Below, piece after piece: positions 25,001-40,000 of a stretch of DNA of 64,000 bases. The position numbers and the translations under genes were made by a program. How positions within the stretch are numbered: position 1 is the first letter of the stretch; each line of letters starts with the position of its first letter. The notes beneath the pieces were generated by a model. That model saw nothing but the letters and a program-made list of their open reading frames with translations. It did not search any database and was not told the origin of the DNA. The DNA lies in assembly GCA_964035545.1 (NCBI GenBank), contig OZ037770.1, forward strand, positions 8,199,473 through 8,263,472. Direction: 5' to 3'. Source of the stretch: Bugula neritina. Taxonomy: Eukaryota > Bryozoa > Gymnolaemata > Cheilostomatida > Bugulidae.

Positions 25001-28000
25001 TTACCCATTGATGTTGGCATTAAACTTTACTGCTTGCCTACAGGTGTTTGTTTTTAAAACTACGTCATCGGCAAAGTGATTTGGATATTATAAAAGTGGA
25101 AATACAAACTATATAAAACTGCTTTAATTCAGCTTGCCAGAAGTTTAATCACAAATTAAAATAAAAAAGTGTGCTCGCTAAATATTACATGATAATGAGC
25201 TAATTAGATCAAACACGCACAAGTGTGCCGCTGAGCTCGCTCAGCGGCACACTTGTGCTAGCCATACAATTGGTCCATTTGAGATTTTATATGAATAAAC
25301 TTCTGGCAACTTGAACCCAGCTGATGACTATAGTCAGTGGAATGTGATTCAGAGTGTACCTTACAGAGTCTCAACATATGAATATCATTTACCAACTGCT
25401 GTCTATGCACAGTATGTAGCTGTTATAGAGAAAGAAGATCCTCTACAACCTGAATACGGACAGAGCTAGACGCAAGTGAAAATCCCGCTCATGACGTCCA
25501 ATTTTTGGGCTAAACGTGATTTCTCGCACGCCATGCGTGTGTTAAATGCGTCGTGTGGCCCTACACTAAATCAGGCTAAGGACTTATTCAGATCAGGCAC
25601 AGAAGCAATTATGACTGGATGCTCTTCCTTACATCACCAATAGCCTTTGCCGAAGTTCAAACCCATGACTTCGTATTTACTAAGCAAAAGTTCTAACCCC
25701 TTGACCACGGCTGCTACTCAGAATAAGCTTGCACAATAAAATAATATAATCTTAGATGGGCTGAAATACTAGGCTGTAATATTCCCATAAAAACCACATA
25801 GCGTTAGACTCTAAAATAGAGTAAAACAACAGGAAACGTTAAAATTAATTGCGAGCATTTGCCTTATTTTACCATTCAAAAATTTAGCTGCAGTAAAAGA
25901 GAAACTTCAATAGCCTAAAATCTCTGGCTATCTTTTTGCACAGAGTGCGAGCTAAAATCTCAAAAATCACAGTTTACTTTGTTCAAAACATGAGCTTTGC
26001 ACAATTTTGTTCAATCAGTTACCTATGTAATTTGGTCACACCAGCTCAACCTGTTTTATCAGTTACTGTGAACCAAAGTTAGAATAACTGAAGAGAAAGG
26101 AGACAGCTGGGTGAGATGTAAATACTAATCTTGAAAACACTCAACACATTTTATAAACAGTGAGTGATCTATTATATATGGTATGAATTCCAACTTTCCT
26201 TTTTCACCTAATTCAAGTTCATTGTACACTAAACTAGTAACTAAAAAGGAACAAAGGCCAAGGGTTAAGTAGAAAGAGGCTAAAGAACATACCCATAGTT
26301 AGCTCAGCACTATTCTCTGGTGTGGAAGGTACATTATTACTGATTACAGTTACAGTAAATATGTACGTTTCTCCAGGAGTCAACTTATTTATAGTAACAG
26401 AACTACCACTTGCACGAGGTACATCTTTCACAGAAGAAGGGGAACATGGAGAGCTACATGTAACTTCTACTCTTACAGAATCCCACACAGTGTTAGGATT
26501 ACTCCATGTTATAATAGCAGTGTTTGTACTATCAGGTGGGGATAACTCTGCTGTTACATTAGTCACAGGGGAAGGAGCTACAAAATGAAAAAACTCCTAA
26601 CATGAACATTAGAGTCAAAAGCTATATTTGCAATAAAATATAATATTCAGTTGCAATATCATCTTATAGAGCCAAACAAAATTCTGTGTATTGCACACAG
26701 AAAGTTACCTAATTTAACTGTGTCAAACTCCACCCATCCACTCTGTACAAAACCAGAAGTAGTGATCACATAAGCTTGTATAGACACATTATAGTCTTGT
26801 CCTGGAGTAGCACCTTGCAGAGTGTAAGTTCTCACTGTATTGTCTGGAATATCTAGAGGGGAGCTCCTATCACCACACAACCCTGTATAATATAAAATTA
26901 GAGGTAAAAATGTAATACATAGCTAAATAAACACATACAGCCTTCAATGAAGAGAAACATGCATAGAAGATTAGGAGTTATATTATCTGGCAACAGAAGT
27001 TGAATTTCTATATAATATACAAAGATAAGCCCCAGATTAAAACTAAAATCTTATCTAAAATGGCACAAAATACTAGATGTGATGATTGAGTGCTGATTCT
27101 ACATAAGAAATAACTGACCTAAGTTAAAGTGTTATTAAGACAAGCAGTTAGAGTAATCTAGTAATAAACTAGTGATGTCATATCTTGTATATGTGAACAC
27201 TACCCTAGACACTGATCATTGGTCATGACATCCACTAAGTTTAAACACAAATCAAGAAACTATCTCCAATGCAATTATATGTTTAAGCCAATCTCCAGGA
27301 CTTGTATTGTTTATATTATTGCAGGAAATAAACTAGGCACCCCTTACTTTTCTTATTGATCATATGCTATACATGCTATTTTATAAATAATCACATTTTA
27401 CTATTTTGCCAACTTTTGGAAAGATTAATTACTTTTTAAGTTTTGGTTTGGTTGGGACTCAACTTGAACAATAAAATTTTCCAGATTTAAATAGGAAAAA
27501 CTAAATCTGCAGGAATCACTTTCGATAGCTTCAAGCACATTCTCATATAAACTTTTAACTTCTTAACCACTCACTATAACTATAATATTAGTTATTGTCA
27601 GTTCAGTATTGAGTATTGAATGTGGGTGTTTTAAAATATGTGGGTATTGTGAGTACAAATACATTCTTATTTTATTAGAATATAGTGTAATTTTTTGTTT
27701 TATTTCATTATAAAAATATATATACCTTAAATTTAAAATTCTCCCTGCTACTTACACTTTAATTAAGAATATTTTATCAGGTAAAGAGGCTGGCACTAAG
27801 ACCTTAATAAACCTACTACAAAATTGAGCAACTTAACAAAGAAACAGATGGAGAGTTATCTTCTCTACAGAAGCATATCTAAAGTGTTACGACGATGCCA
27901 ACTGAATACTTTACTTATCAGAGAATCAATATCACTGCATTTCAATTGCTTCAATTGGATCCATACAAATGCTACCATGGCTGGAGTCGTGGTTGCATTT

Positions 28001-31000
28001 TGCAATAACTTATGGTTTTGGTTTCATTAGATGCAACTGTTCCCAAATATTGAGTGAAATATCTACTGGAATAATAGAGAGAGACGCAATAAGAAAGCAG
28101 TTTATATGTAGTCTGCAGTGTTTATATACAGTAAAATAATAATTAGTATCATTGGCAAGTCGCATGCAAAGCTTACTTAGGATCACTTCTGATTAGCTCA
28201 AGTTTATAGCATTAGTTTGAGAACTAAACTAATAGACAGGAGAATATACAAACTTTCATTCACTAAACCCCTGACAGATAATACAAACTCCTTCCTTCTT
28301 ATTAACATCTGGGGAAAGTGTAGACAATAAATAATCTTACCTACAGCTGGGATACAGCTTAACCTGAATCCACTGACAACATGTGTACCATCATATGTCC
28401 ATTCTAGATTGATGTTTGTACCTGAGGGGTTTGCTCTGGTTGGAACTACATCTGCAGGAACTATTAGAACAGGGAAAATAAAAATATATTCTAAATTTAT
28501 GATAGATATTTTTCTCTTATAAATGCTTAAATGGAACATTACAATGTACTATTTGGTAATATAAAAAGCTCAATATTTACATATCCTTTTATATAGTATA
28601 AGTATAACTATAATTTGTGATAAATAAAACAGAAAGAGGCATTTACCCATAGTTAGCTCAGCACTGTTCTCTGGTGTGGAAGGTACATTATTACTGATTA
28701 CAGTTACAGTAAATATGTACATTTCTCCAGGAGTCAAGTTATTTATAGTAACAGAACTACCACTTCCGCGAGGTACATCTTCCACAGAAGGAGAAGGAAG
28801 GGAACATGGAGAGTTACATTTAACTTCTACTCTTACAGAATCCCACACAGTGTTAGGATTACTCCATGTTATAATAGCAGTGTTTGTACTATCAGGTGGG
28901 GATAACTCTGCTGTTACATTAGTCACAGGGGAAGGAGCTACAAAATGAAAAAACTCCTAACATGAACATTAGAGTCAAAAGCTATATTTGCAATAAAATA
29001 TAATATTCAGTTGTAATATTATCTTATAGAGCCAAACAAAATGCTGTGTATTACACACAGAAAGTTACCTAATTTAACTGTGTCAAACTCCACCCAACCA
29101 CTCTGTACAGAGACAGAAGTAGTGTTCACATAAGCTTGTATAGAGACAGTATAGTCCTGTCCTGGAGTAGCACCTTGCAGAGTGTAAGTTCTCACTGTGT
29201 TATCTGGAATATCTAGAGGGGAGCTCCTATCACCACACATCCCTGTGTAATATGAAAATAGAGTTAAAAATGTAATAAATAGCTAAATAGACACGTACGG
29301 CCTTCAATGAAGAGAAACATGCATAGAAGATTAGGAGTTATATTATCTGGCAACAGAAGTTGAATTTCTATATAATATACAAAGATAAATCCTAGATTAA
29401 AACTAAAATATTATCTACAATTGCACAAAACACTAAATGTGATGATTGAGTGCTGATTCTACATAAGAATTAACTAACCTAGGTTAAAGTGTTATTAGCA
29501 CAAGCAGGTAGAGTAATATAATAATAAACTAGTGAGGTCATATCCTGTATATATGAACACTACCCTAGACACTGATCATTGGTCATAACATTCACTCGGT
29601 TTAAATACACATCAAGAAATTATTTTCAATGCTATTTATATGTTTAAGTCAATATTCAGGACTCGCATTGTTTATATTATTGCAGAAGATAAACTAGGCA
29701 CCCTTTCCCTTTTTTATTTATCATATGCTATACATGCGATTTTATAAATAATCACATTTTACTATTTTGCCAACTTTTGAAAAGATGGATTACTTTTTAA
29801 GTTTCAGTTTGGTTGGGACTCAACTTGAACAATAAAATTCCCTAGATTTAAATAGGAAAAACTAAATCTAGAAGAATCACTTTTGATAGCTTCAAGCACA
29901 TTCTCATATAAACTTTTAACTTTTTAACCACTTGCTATAAATATAATATTAGTTGTCAGTTCAGTATTGAGTAATGAATGTGGGTGTTTTAAAATATGTG
30001 GGTATTGAGATTACAAACAAATTCTTATTTTATTAGACTATATCGCTATTTTATTTTATTTAATTATAAAAATATATATACTTTTTATTTAAAATTCTCT
30101 CTGCTACTTACACTTTAATTAAGAATATTTCGCCAAGTAGAGAGACTGACACTAAGAACTCAATAAACCCACTACAAAAGTGAGTGATTTAACAAAGAGG
30201 CAGAAGCAGAGTTATCTTCCCTACACAAGCATATCTCAAGTTTTACAACTATGCCAACTGAATACTTTACTTATCAGAGAACCAATATTACTGCATTTCC
30301 ATTGCTTCAATTGGATCCATACGAAAGCTAGCATAGATGGAGTTGTGGTTGAGTTTTGCAATAACCTATGATTTTCGTTTTATTAGATGCAACTTTTCCC
30401 AAATATTGAGTGAAAAATCTATTGGAATAATAGAGAGAGACGCAATAGGAAAGCAGTTTATATGTAGTCTGCAGTGTTTATATACAGTAAAATAATAATA
30501 ATTAGTATCATTGGCAAATTGTATGCAAAGCTTACTTGAGGTCACTTCCGATTAGCCCAAGTTTATAGCATTAGTTTGAGTACTAAACTAATGGACAGGA
30601 GAATATACAAATTTTCATTTACTAAACCACTGAGAGATAATATAAACCCCATCCTAGTTAATAACGTCTGATGAAAGTGTAGACAATAAATAATCTTACC
30701 TACAGCTGGGATACAGCTCAACCTGAATCCACTGACAACATGTGTATCATTATATGTCCATTCTAGATTGATGTTTGTACCTGAGGGGTTTGCTCTAATT
30801 GGAACTACATCTGATGGAACTATTAGAGCAGGGAAAATAAAAACATATTATAAATTTATAAGATATATTTTTCTCTTATAAATCCTTAAATGGAACATTA
30901 CAATGTACTATTTGGTAGTATAAAAAGCTCAATATTTATATATCCCTTTATATAGTATTAGTATAACTATAATTTGTGATAAATAAAACAGAAAAAGGCA

Positions 31001-34000
31001 CATACCCATAGTTAGCTCAGTACTATTCTCTGGTGTGGAAGGTACATTATTACTGATTACAGTTACAGTAAATATGTATGTTTCTCCAGGAGTCAAGTTA
31101 TTTATAGTAACAGAACTACCACTTCCATGAGGTACATCTTCCACAGAAGGAGGGGAACATGGAGAGTTACATTTAACTTCTACTCTTACAGAATCCCACA
31201 CAGTATTAGGATTCCTCCATGTTATAATAGCAGTGTTTGTACTACCAGGTGGGGATAACTCTGCTGTTATATTAGTCACAGGGGAAGGAGCTACAGAGGA
31301 AATGGATAACACACCCTAACACATAGGAATACAAACACCACAGAAGAGAGTCAGCAGGTGCACACCAGTTAGAAAATCATTATATGATTATAAAGAAGCA
31401 TGTAATAATGTTTTGGGTGCCTCACAATTACAAAGAAAGAAACTGATAATATATGACTTTGAACTGTTTAGGTGAAGTTATCTTCTTTATTTGCTACATA
31501 CAACATTTAATGTAACAACACGACTATCACTTGTTATTAAGTTAAAGCCAGATAGGGTGGTGGTAAAGATTAGATAAATAAAAGTGACTTAGCTTTATGT
31601 AGCTGACATATGGTCGGATGAAGAAATATTCCACAAGAGGAGATAATTTCAGTTTTCCGACTCATATTAGCAACAGTTATAAAAATTATTATTAAATTTT
31701 ACACCACAACATAAAGCAATGTGCAACTGTAAATACCAGAGAAGTGTGAATTAAACAAACCACAATCAAGGCAGGAATTGATGCAATGTCTAAGAAAGTC
31801 AACAGATGTGTTTAAACAAACTTTAATTGCTTTAGTAAAACTAATTGATATAGGTAATATATTGCATGTCATTTGAAAAAAATCTCCAACCTAATATGTT
31901 GCTGCCGAATAAGCTAGGAACTCTCCGTATGAAGCATGTGTTACATTGATAATAATACATACACAGTTATGTTGGTATCATGTAACAAACCTGCATTGAA
32001 TGTCACATTATTACTTTCCACACCATCATCTCCTAAGGTAGAGTTCATATAGTTGAATGCCAGCACCCTGACAGTGTACTCAGCTCCGGGTGTGGGCAGG
32101 GAGATAGTTTGAGGAGAAGTCTGAGTTCTTGTATCAAGACTGTCTTTAAACATAGCTGAGGTTCCATCGCTATACTGAACCTGGAAGAAGGGAGGGAGTC
32201 ATATATTCTGATATAAAACGCATTAGGAGATCACTGTGCAGTTTGAAAACCAAAGATATTTTCAGCTGGTTATGCTATAATAATTAAACTTTCCATCCAT
32301 CAAGATAAATATCTTAGAAGAGAAGCATGTGTTAGACATAATCTCTGTATACATGGCCATACGATGTAGACATGGAGTTGTGTTACTCACCATGTAGTAA
32401 ACATCTGCTTCTGTAGTCCAAGATACAGTGATGGAGTCTGTTTGTGGGTTTGAGACACTTACATCAGTTGCAGCATCTACAAACAGAAATACTTTACTAT
32501 AAAGCTACAACTTTGCTAACCAATATGTTGGTGTGTTATGTACTTGTAACAGTATGAGTACATGTGTACTTGTAACAGTATGAGTTCATGCATACTTGTA
32601 ACAGTATGAGTACATGAGTATATACTGTAGGCTATTGTACTATACACACAACATACCATACTACACTATACAATACAGTATATGCGATACTATACTTTAC
32701 TGTACTACACTGCACTGTGCTATACAATAAAGTTATGGCCTTGAAACTTGTAAGTGTGGACTTGCTTTCATATAGATATAATACTATCCCTAACTGCATT
32801 ATACTTTATCACAATGTATTATACCACTTTATTGCAATATATTCTATTTTATTCTATTCTATTACACTATATATACTATGCCTAACTGCACTATACTCTA
32901 TCATAATATGTTACATGTATGCCATATCACAATATATTATACTAACTTGGCATCAAAAATACAGGTTACACTTATTTACATTGGAACACTCACTGGGTGG
33001 TGCCAAGGTAGTAGTGGTGGTGGTAGTGCTGGTTGACTGTGCGGATGATGAATAATTCAGAGTTACACACAGAACAATCTGTAAATATAACGCTCAACAT
33101 CTTTATATATTCATACACTATATTTTACTACATCTAAAAAAAGAAAACTAAAAAGAAGCATGTTAAGATAACTCTGAATAACATTCTATAACTCCTTTCA
33201 TCAAATAGCACTTTACAAAAGATATCAAAGTCTTAAACACTAGTAAAATAAGTGATAGTTATATCCACATAATTGTATATGTCGGATATGTGTATAGGAA
33301 ATGCAGAAAATTCAAACACTGAATTCAAATAGCTTTTTTAGAGATGATAGTGTTAAGATTTTCAGATTTAGGGTTGATGTGCCACCAAGAGAGTCTATTT
33401 ATCACTCGAGAAACTGCACCGAGTTAAGTCGAGTAGATATCGTTATATTTTAATACAAGAATACATAATAAAATCTAATGTACAACAGTAATGATACGCA
33501 CGTCTATTTAATTTACAGCACTATCCTCAACTGAGCTAGTAGCGCGAAGCTGCTACTATTATTCATAAAACAGCCTAGCTAATTGGCTAATACATTGTTC
33601 CGGGTCAATACGCAACCTTGCGTATTGTGTTGCTGGTAGCTCCACGAGCCACCACACTGCCCCCTCCAGCAGAAAGCCCTCTTTCTGATAAAAATAAAAT
33701 TCACATAAAAAAACGTATACTTTGTTGTGGGGGGGTAAGAGAACAGTATGAAAGTATATAAAAAAAAACAACAACTGATAAAATATACAGGTATATATAA
33801 CGTGCACAATATGTAATAAGTAAGAGAAGGTCCTATCTACATGTAGAGTACGTGCCACCATAACGGTAGGGAATGCCACAGAGAGGTAGGGAAAGAGTAG
33901 TATGGAGTTGGAGATAGACTCAAGTTAACTGCGAGCCGCACGCTTCATGCGTTTAATAGACTCCTGTAAATATTTGAGTTCACTGGATGCAGCCTGCACC

Positions 34001-37000
34001 CGTGGGGCCAGTCTGTACACTTCTTGCTCCAAGTCGTGTGCCCTAGCTTTTACTTCACGTAGGTTGCGGGCCCAGGGGGACGAGCGAGAGGAAGTCGGCT
34101 GTCTGTGTCTTTTCCGCTCGGAGGATGGAAGGGGAGGAGGGAGTGTATACGCATTTGTGTCTACCCTCTGTAGTACGACACGAGGAAAGGTATGCGGTAT
34201 GCGTAGAGGACTGTGAGGTGGAGAGTTAGTAGACTGTGTAGGTTTATCTGCGGCTCCAGAGATGATGGGTCGCGGGGAAGGGAAGCCTTGCTCCAGGCGA
34301 GATAGCCGAGCTGGGTCAGTGATGAGTGGTTTGATGGCGTTGAGAAATGCAGGATAGGATGATTCGTCTACTTCATAGACATGTCCTTGATAACACTGCA
34401 TAGTACGTTGGTGACGCAGTAGGTAATCACGATTGTAGCTATATTCTCCGCAAGGGCAGAAAGTGGTGATGTAATGTTGCGGCAAGTGTACTTTCAGTCT
34501 GCGGTGGGTTGTAAATCGCTGCTGGCAGAGGTTGCATTCGCGATTACTCTCACCTCCTTGATGAGTCCTAATCTCTCTTTCTGTGGCAGGGGTAATCCAG
34601 TTGGAGGTTGCTTCCAACTGGGGTGGCAGTTGCCTGGTTGTAGAAGTTGTTGGGGCCGGCTCTGGGCCCCACGCCATCTCTAGAGAAGGCATGCCCGGAG
34701 AGACGGGAGCGAGTGTGTCTACAAAAGTAGAATTATTGTTAGATCGCGGTGGATCTTTACAACATAATTCTAGTGACTGTCGACCGTTGCTAGCCTGAGA
34801 GTCACAGCTTTTGAAATGCACTCGAGGAACCGATGAATCATGTGTGGACTGACCAAGAACAGTGTCTAGCTCCAGGTCTAACAGACTGTCGGCCATTACA
34901 GTGTCTTCATCATCATTCACATGAAACGTGGTTCCCAGTAATTCTGATTCAATCTGCTGAGTTAGTTCAGAATTTACTGGCATCGAGCCCGTTTCCATGA
35001 ATAGGAATACAAGACTTATACTGGCTTACCTGGGAACTCGGTATTAATGTCCATACTCAACGTTCTTGGTAAGATTGGAGCTGGTTGTGAGATACGTCTG
35101 CCTTTGGCGATGTCAGCATAAGAAAAGGCTGAGCATCGTTTCTGAGGCACGAGGTCGGAACTATTTGCTTTACGCGCATTAATTCCTCCCACTATTCCGC
35201 CCTCGCAAAAGTTGATATTTGCGTGGGGTTCACAACTCCAACATTTTATCGTACGGTCTTCCCCTAGACTTTCATGTGCGCCGCTTCTAATGCAGTCACA
35301 TACGAAGTCTTTTAAATATGGTGGGGGTTTCCTCGTACGCTGTCCCCTTTCTAGGGGGGGTGACACGCTTGCCGGTTCGTTAGTAGGGGCCTCTAATGGC
35401 GTCTCTACTTCACCGTTAGCGGTCACCTCTTCTTGTTCTCCGGATGGAGCCCCTCCCTCCATGGGGGTTTGCACTTCCGGAACCGCCTCGGTTTCTGGAA
35501 GTGATGGAATTAGACTTGGCGGTGGCAGACACGCTTCTGTTGACAAAAGCTGCCGCTCCTCTCTCACCAAGTTTTCTTCCCGCGGTATGACCACTTCGTA
35601 TTCAGGTCCATGCCGCCGTCGCCCGCGCGTTGTTGTCTGCCTCCTGGGCCCTAACAACAGGGGGGCTTCTTCCACTCCGTCGGGGCTAGCCCAATACGGT
35701 TTCAAGCGAGACTCATTCTGGATAGACACCTGTCCTGAGCGCTCGATCTTGTACGTATGATTGGGCATAGCCTCGACGACCACGTAGGGGCCTACGAACT
35801 TAGGCTTCAGTTTATCAGCCTGTCCGCGACGCCTACGGTAATTGACCATCCACACCTTATCTCCCGTTTGATAGAGAGGTGGTTCATCGGAATCTTCGTG
35901 CCGCACCTTCCACTGCTGTTGGCGCAGTATATCGTGTGCGGTCTTCATCCGTTCCACTAGTTCACTGGCATACTCGTGAACCGAGTTGTCTTGCTCTGGA
36001 ACGTGATAGGTGAGATGGTCAGGGACACGAGTCTCTCTCCCGAGCATCAAGAGGTTTGGGGTCTCACCAGTACTGGTGTGTGGGGTGCTACGGTATGCAC
36101 GCATGACCTGCGGCAACACCGTATCCCATTCCTCTTGACCTCGTCCAAGGAGGAGACTCCGGAGTGCATCACCTAGCATCCGGTTGTTGCGCTCCACCAC
36201 CCCGTTACCTTGAGGGTGGTAGGGGGTGGTCCTGCTCTGATTTACTCCCCAGAGGTGACAAAGGTCGCTCATCAGTTGGGACTGAAATTGAGCGCCTTGA
36301 TCAGAGTGTATCTGTTCGGGAAGCCCAAAATAACAGAATACATGTTGGTCTAGTGCCCTGGCCACTGTTGGGGCTGACGCATCTGGGATAGCCAGAGCAT
36401 CCGCCCACCTAGTAAAGTGGTCGGTTAGTACTAGGATCCAATTATTGCCTCTGGGGGTCAGGGGCATGGGTCCGACCAGGTCTACAGCGACTACTTGCCA
36501 GGGCCTACCAGCATATAGCCTCCGCCGTCCTGCTTCACCAGGGGGGCGGCTATGCTTACTGGCCTGGCAGATCTCACACTGTTTAACTCTGAGCCGGACG
36601 TCACGCTCCATTTGTGGCCAGTACCACCGGAGTCGTAATTTGGATATCACTCTCTTGACCCCTGCGTGGGCCTGTTTGTGAGTATCCCAAATCAACTCAC
36701 GGCGGATGGCCGTGGGGCAGACTACCCTCTTCCTTTCCGGGTGTCTGCCGCTGGCAGCTAGGGAGTTGGTGAGTAACCCATCCTGCCCGATCCGCAGCGA
36801 GTCCCAACGCTGACAGTATAGCCGGAACTCGGCGCATCCCTGTCGTATGCGTTCTTCGCTGGGTCGTCGCCCTTCCTTTTTGGCCCGGTATATGTCTGCC
36901 ACGACTCCAGGCAGCTCTTCTTGGAGCTTCTTCAGCTCTCGAACATTACCGGCCAGTACAGGGTTGGCGCGGAGGTTTTGTACATCCTCCGGGGACTCAT

Positions 37001-40000
37001 CAACTCCTTGCCTGAGTTGACCCTGGTCCCAGTCAAACGGTGCTCCGTGCTGAGCCAGCGTCTCCAACTCACATCGCGGGGGACCTCCATCCCTCCGCTC
37101 GATGTTGAGACACTGTTTGCAACCTCCGTCAGGTCGGCGACTCGACCCATCCGCATTGCTGTGTCTCTTGCCCGGTCGATGTTCGATCCGGTATGAGAAT
37201 TCAGCTAGGATTTCGAGCCACCGGACGACCTGACTAGAGGGCTCTGCTCTCTTGCACAACCAGATCAGCGAGGCATGATCCGTACGCAGCCGGAACTTCC
37301 TGTCGTATAGGTATGGTCTGAAGTGCTTCACTGACTTGATTACTGCCAGCAGCTCCTTGCGGGTAGTGCAGTAATTTCGTTCAGCGGGTGAGAGAGACTT
37401 GCTGTAGTAGGCTACTACTACCTCTCGGCCTTCCTGCACTTGTGACAGCACAGCGCCAACATTTTGGTCACTGGCGTCCGTGTCGAGGATGTACTCCAGA
37501 GTGGGGTCTGGGTAGGCCAAGATGGGCGCCGTTAGTAGGCAGCCCTTGAGGCGGTCGAACGCTCCTTGTTCGACTGGGGTCCACTGCCACGTCACTCCCT
37601 TTGCGGTGAGCCGGTTTAACGGCTGGGCTATGCCCGCAAAGTCCGGTATGTATTGCCTGTAATACCCTACCAGCCCCAAGAAAGCCCGGAGTCCGGTCAA
37701 GTCTTGGGGGGGTGACCCAGTCTTCTACCGCCCGTACCTTTTCGGGATCCGTTGCCACGCCGTTTCGACCGACAACGTGCCCCAGGTACTTGACCTCCGG
37801 CTGCAATAGAGCGCACTTGGAAGGTTTGAGCTTAAGACCGGCACTTCGGAGTCTCTCGAAAACCTCCTGCAGACGACTGACATGTGTCTCGAAGTCTGGA
37901 GAGATTACGATGACATCATCGAGGTAGACCAGCAGTGTCTTCCAATGGAGTCCGCTAAGGACTTGTTCCATCAGCCTATGGAAGGTGGCTGGGGCGGAGG
38001 TTAACCCGAAGGGTAGCACCTTCCACTTCCACAAACCGTCCCGTGTGATAAACGCCGCTTTCTCTTGGGCGTCGGGACTCAGAGGAACCTGCCAATAGCC
38101 GCTTAGCAAGTCTAACGTACTGAAGTACTTGCTGCCGGCTATGGCGTCCAATGACTCGTCAATACGAGGTAGATGGTAAGCGTCCTGTATGGTTACGCTA
38201 TTGAGTTTGCGGTAATCCACACAGAACCGCCAACTGCCGTCTTTCTTCCGGACCAGTACGACTGGCGAGCTCCACGCACTATGGGCGGGCTCTATCAGTC
38301 CCCGGTCCAGAAGATCCCGTACTTGTCGGCTAACTTCCTTCTCTTTTTCCGGCCCCAGCCTGCGTGTGGGCTGCCGGACAGGGACTGTCCCTGCAGTCAG
38401 CGGTATTTCGTGTCTGACAACTCCAGTCAGCCCCACGTCATTATCTCCGCTACTGAACACATCACCGTAGTCGCGTAGCAGCTTCGCCATGACTTGGCGT
38501 TCCTTGTTGCTCGCGCAGCCGCCACTGGCTGTTTCGTATAACTCCCGGAGATGTGTTGGGACTGCCCCTCGTCCCTGAATAGGGTGTCGAGGGGGTGCCT
38601 CCGTCGCGTCACCCAGCGACGGGCCCACGTCCTCTTCCTGGACGGAATGGAATCGGCCCAGCATTGACCCAGCTGGGAGCTCAATGGGCTCGGTAAAGGG
38701 GTTGACACACTGCACTAAGACCTCCCCTCGCTCAGTTAGTCGGTTTAAACTACTGGCGAGTTGGATCCTTTCGTGCGCGCCTTCAACGACCCCGAGCCTG
38801 GCTATCCGGTTGCTGTTCACTCGGCAGTGGATAGTAGCTCTGGAGCGTCCGGGCACGGTGCAGTTTCGAACTACCTGAACACCGCCCACCAGAGGACGTC
38901 CAAACTTATCCACACAGGCGAGTTCTCGCCCGCCCATCAGCACCACCGACTTACTAAAATCTATTCGGCACTGGTGTTGCTTCAAGAAGGGCATTCCGAG
39001 GATAGCATCTTCCTCCAGTTGACCTATGATAAAGGTCTCCTGTACAGCCTGGTCTCGGACACGCCCAGGGAGCTCGATAATACCATAAAAGGGAATACAT
39101 GACCCGTCTGCCAGGGTGCCATGTTCCCCAGTATACGGTCGTACTCTATCCCTGTCCCGGCGGGGCAGTGCCTCAAAGACTCTACGACTGAGAAGGTTGG
39201 TAGTACAACCGGAGTCGAGCAGGAAAGTGACGGCGTTGCCGGCCACCTTTCCGGGTAGGAAATAGCTCTCTCCATGTGGTTGTACTTTCACCCCCCCCCG
39301 CATGTGCTGTCCTGGATTGACAGGACGGCGGGGGTTTCACCCGTGGTTTACGGGGCTTCCGGCGGCGAGGTTGGTGCCGGCGGGGTTTGGGGCTCTCCAC
39401 TGGGCCTTCTGGCTCCATTTCAGTGGCGGGCTCCTCTTCCCGAGGTAAGCGGTGAAACCGGTTAGCGAGTGGCAGGGAGAAGGTACTTGGCCGTTGTGCG
39501 GGCCTACTAGTCCTGCGTGGTACCTGCCACTCGGGTGGAGTGTTCCGTCGTGTCCGTACGGACAGACGACGGCGTGTTCCACCATACTTCTTCAGTTGCG
39601 GCCCGCGGGGAGGGAGAGTGTCCGCGGGCCGTGACAGTTTAACGCCCCCTGGTATTGGGGTCGTCCTTTCTGTCCCTGGTCCTGGTCAGCGCTACTCCAG
39701 CCCTGCCCCACAGGTGTTGGGGGCACCCGCAGGGCCTGACCGGGGCCAGCACCGGCCAGAATGGTTACCAGTTGTCCCAGCATCTCTACCATACGGTCCA
39801 CTTCGGCTTCCAGCGGGAGGGCTTCGGGACCTGTAGTAGCCCTGGCAGCGCTGGCTCCAACTACTGGTGGGTTCCGTTGTGCTCTATGCATTTGGGTAGC
39901 CAACAGGTAAGCTTCTCCAGCCTTCAGGGCATCCTCTATTCTGGTTATCCCCTTAGCTCGTAGTTGATGGTGTAGGCCCAGGTCGTTTAGTGACTGGACA

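Noticed and set aside
32717-33055. Plus-strand ORF over intron 2 region
   Set aside because: Low-complexity AT translation running into the antisense of gene A exon 2.
33925-34998. Envelope gene in the third ORF of the gypsy element
   Set aside because: No signal peptide, membrane segment or furin-like site; zinc-binding motifs and coiled coil instead.
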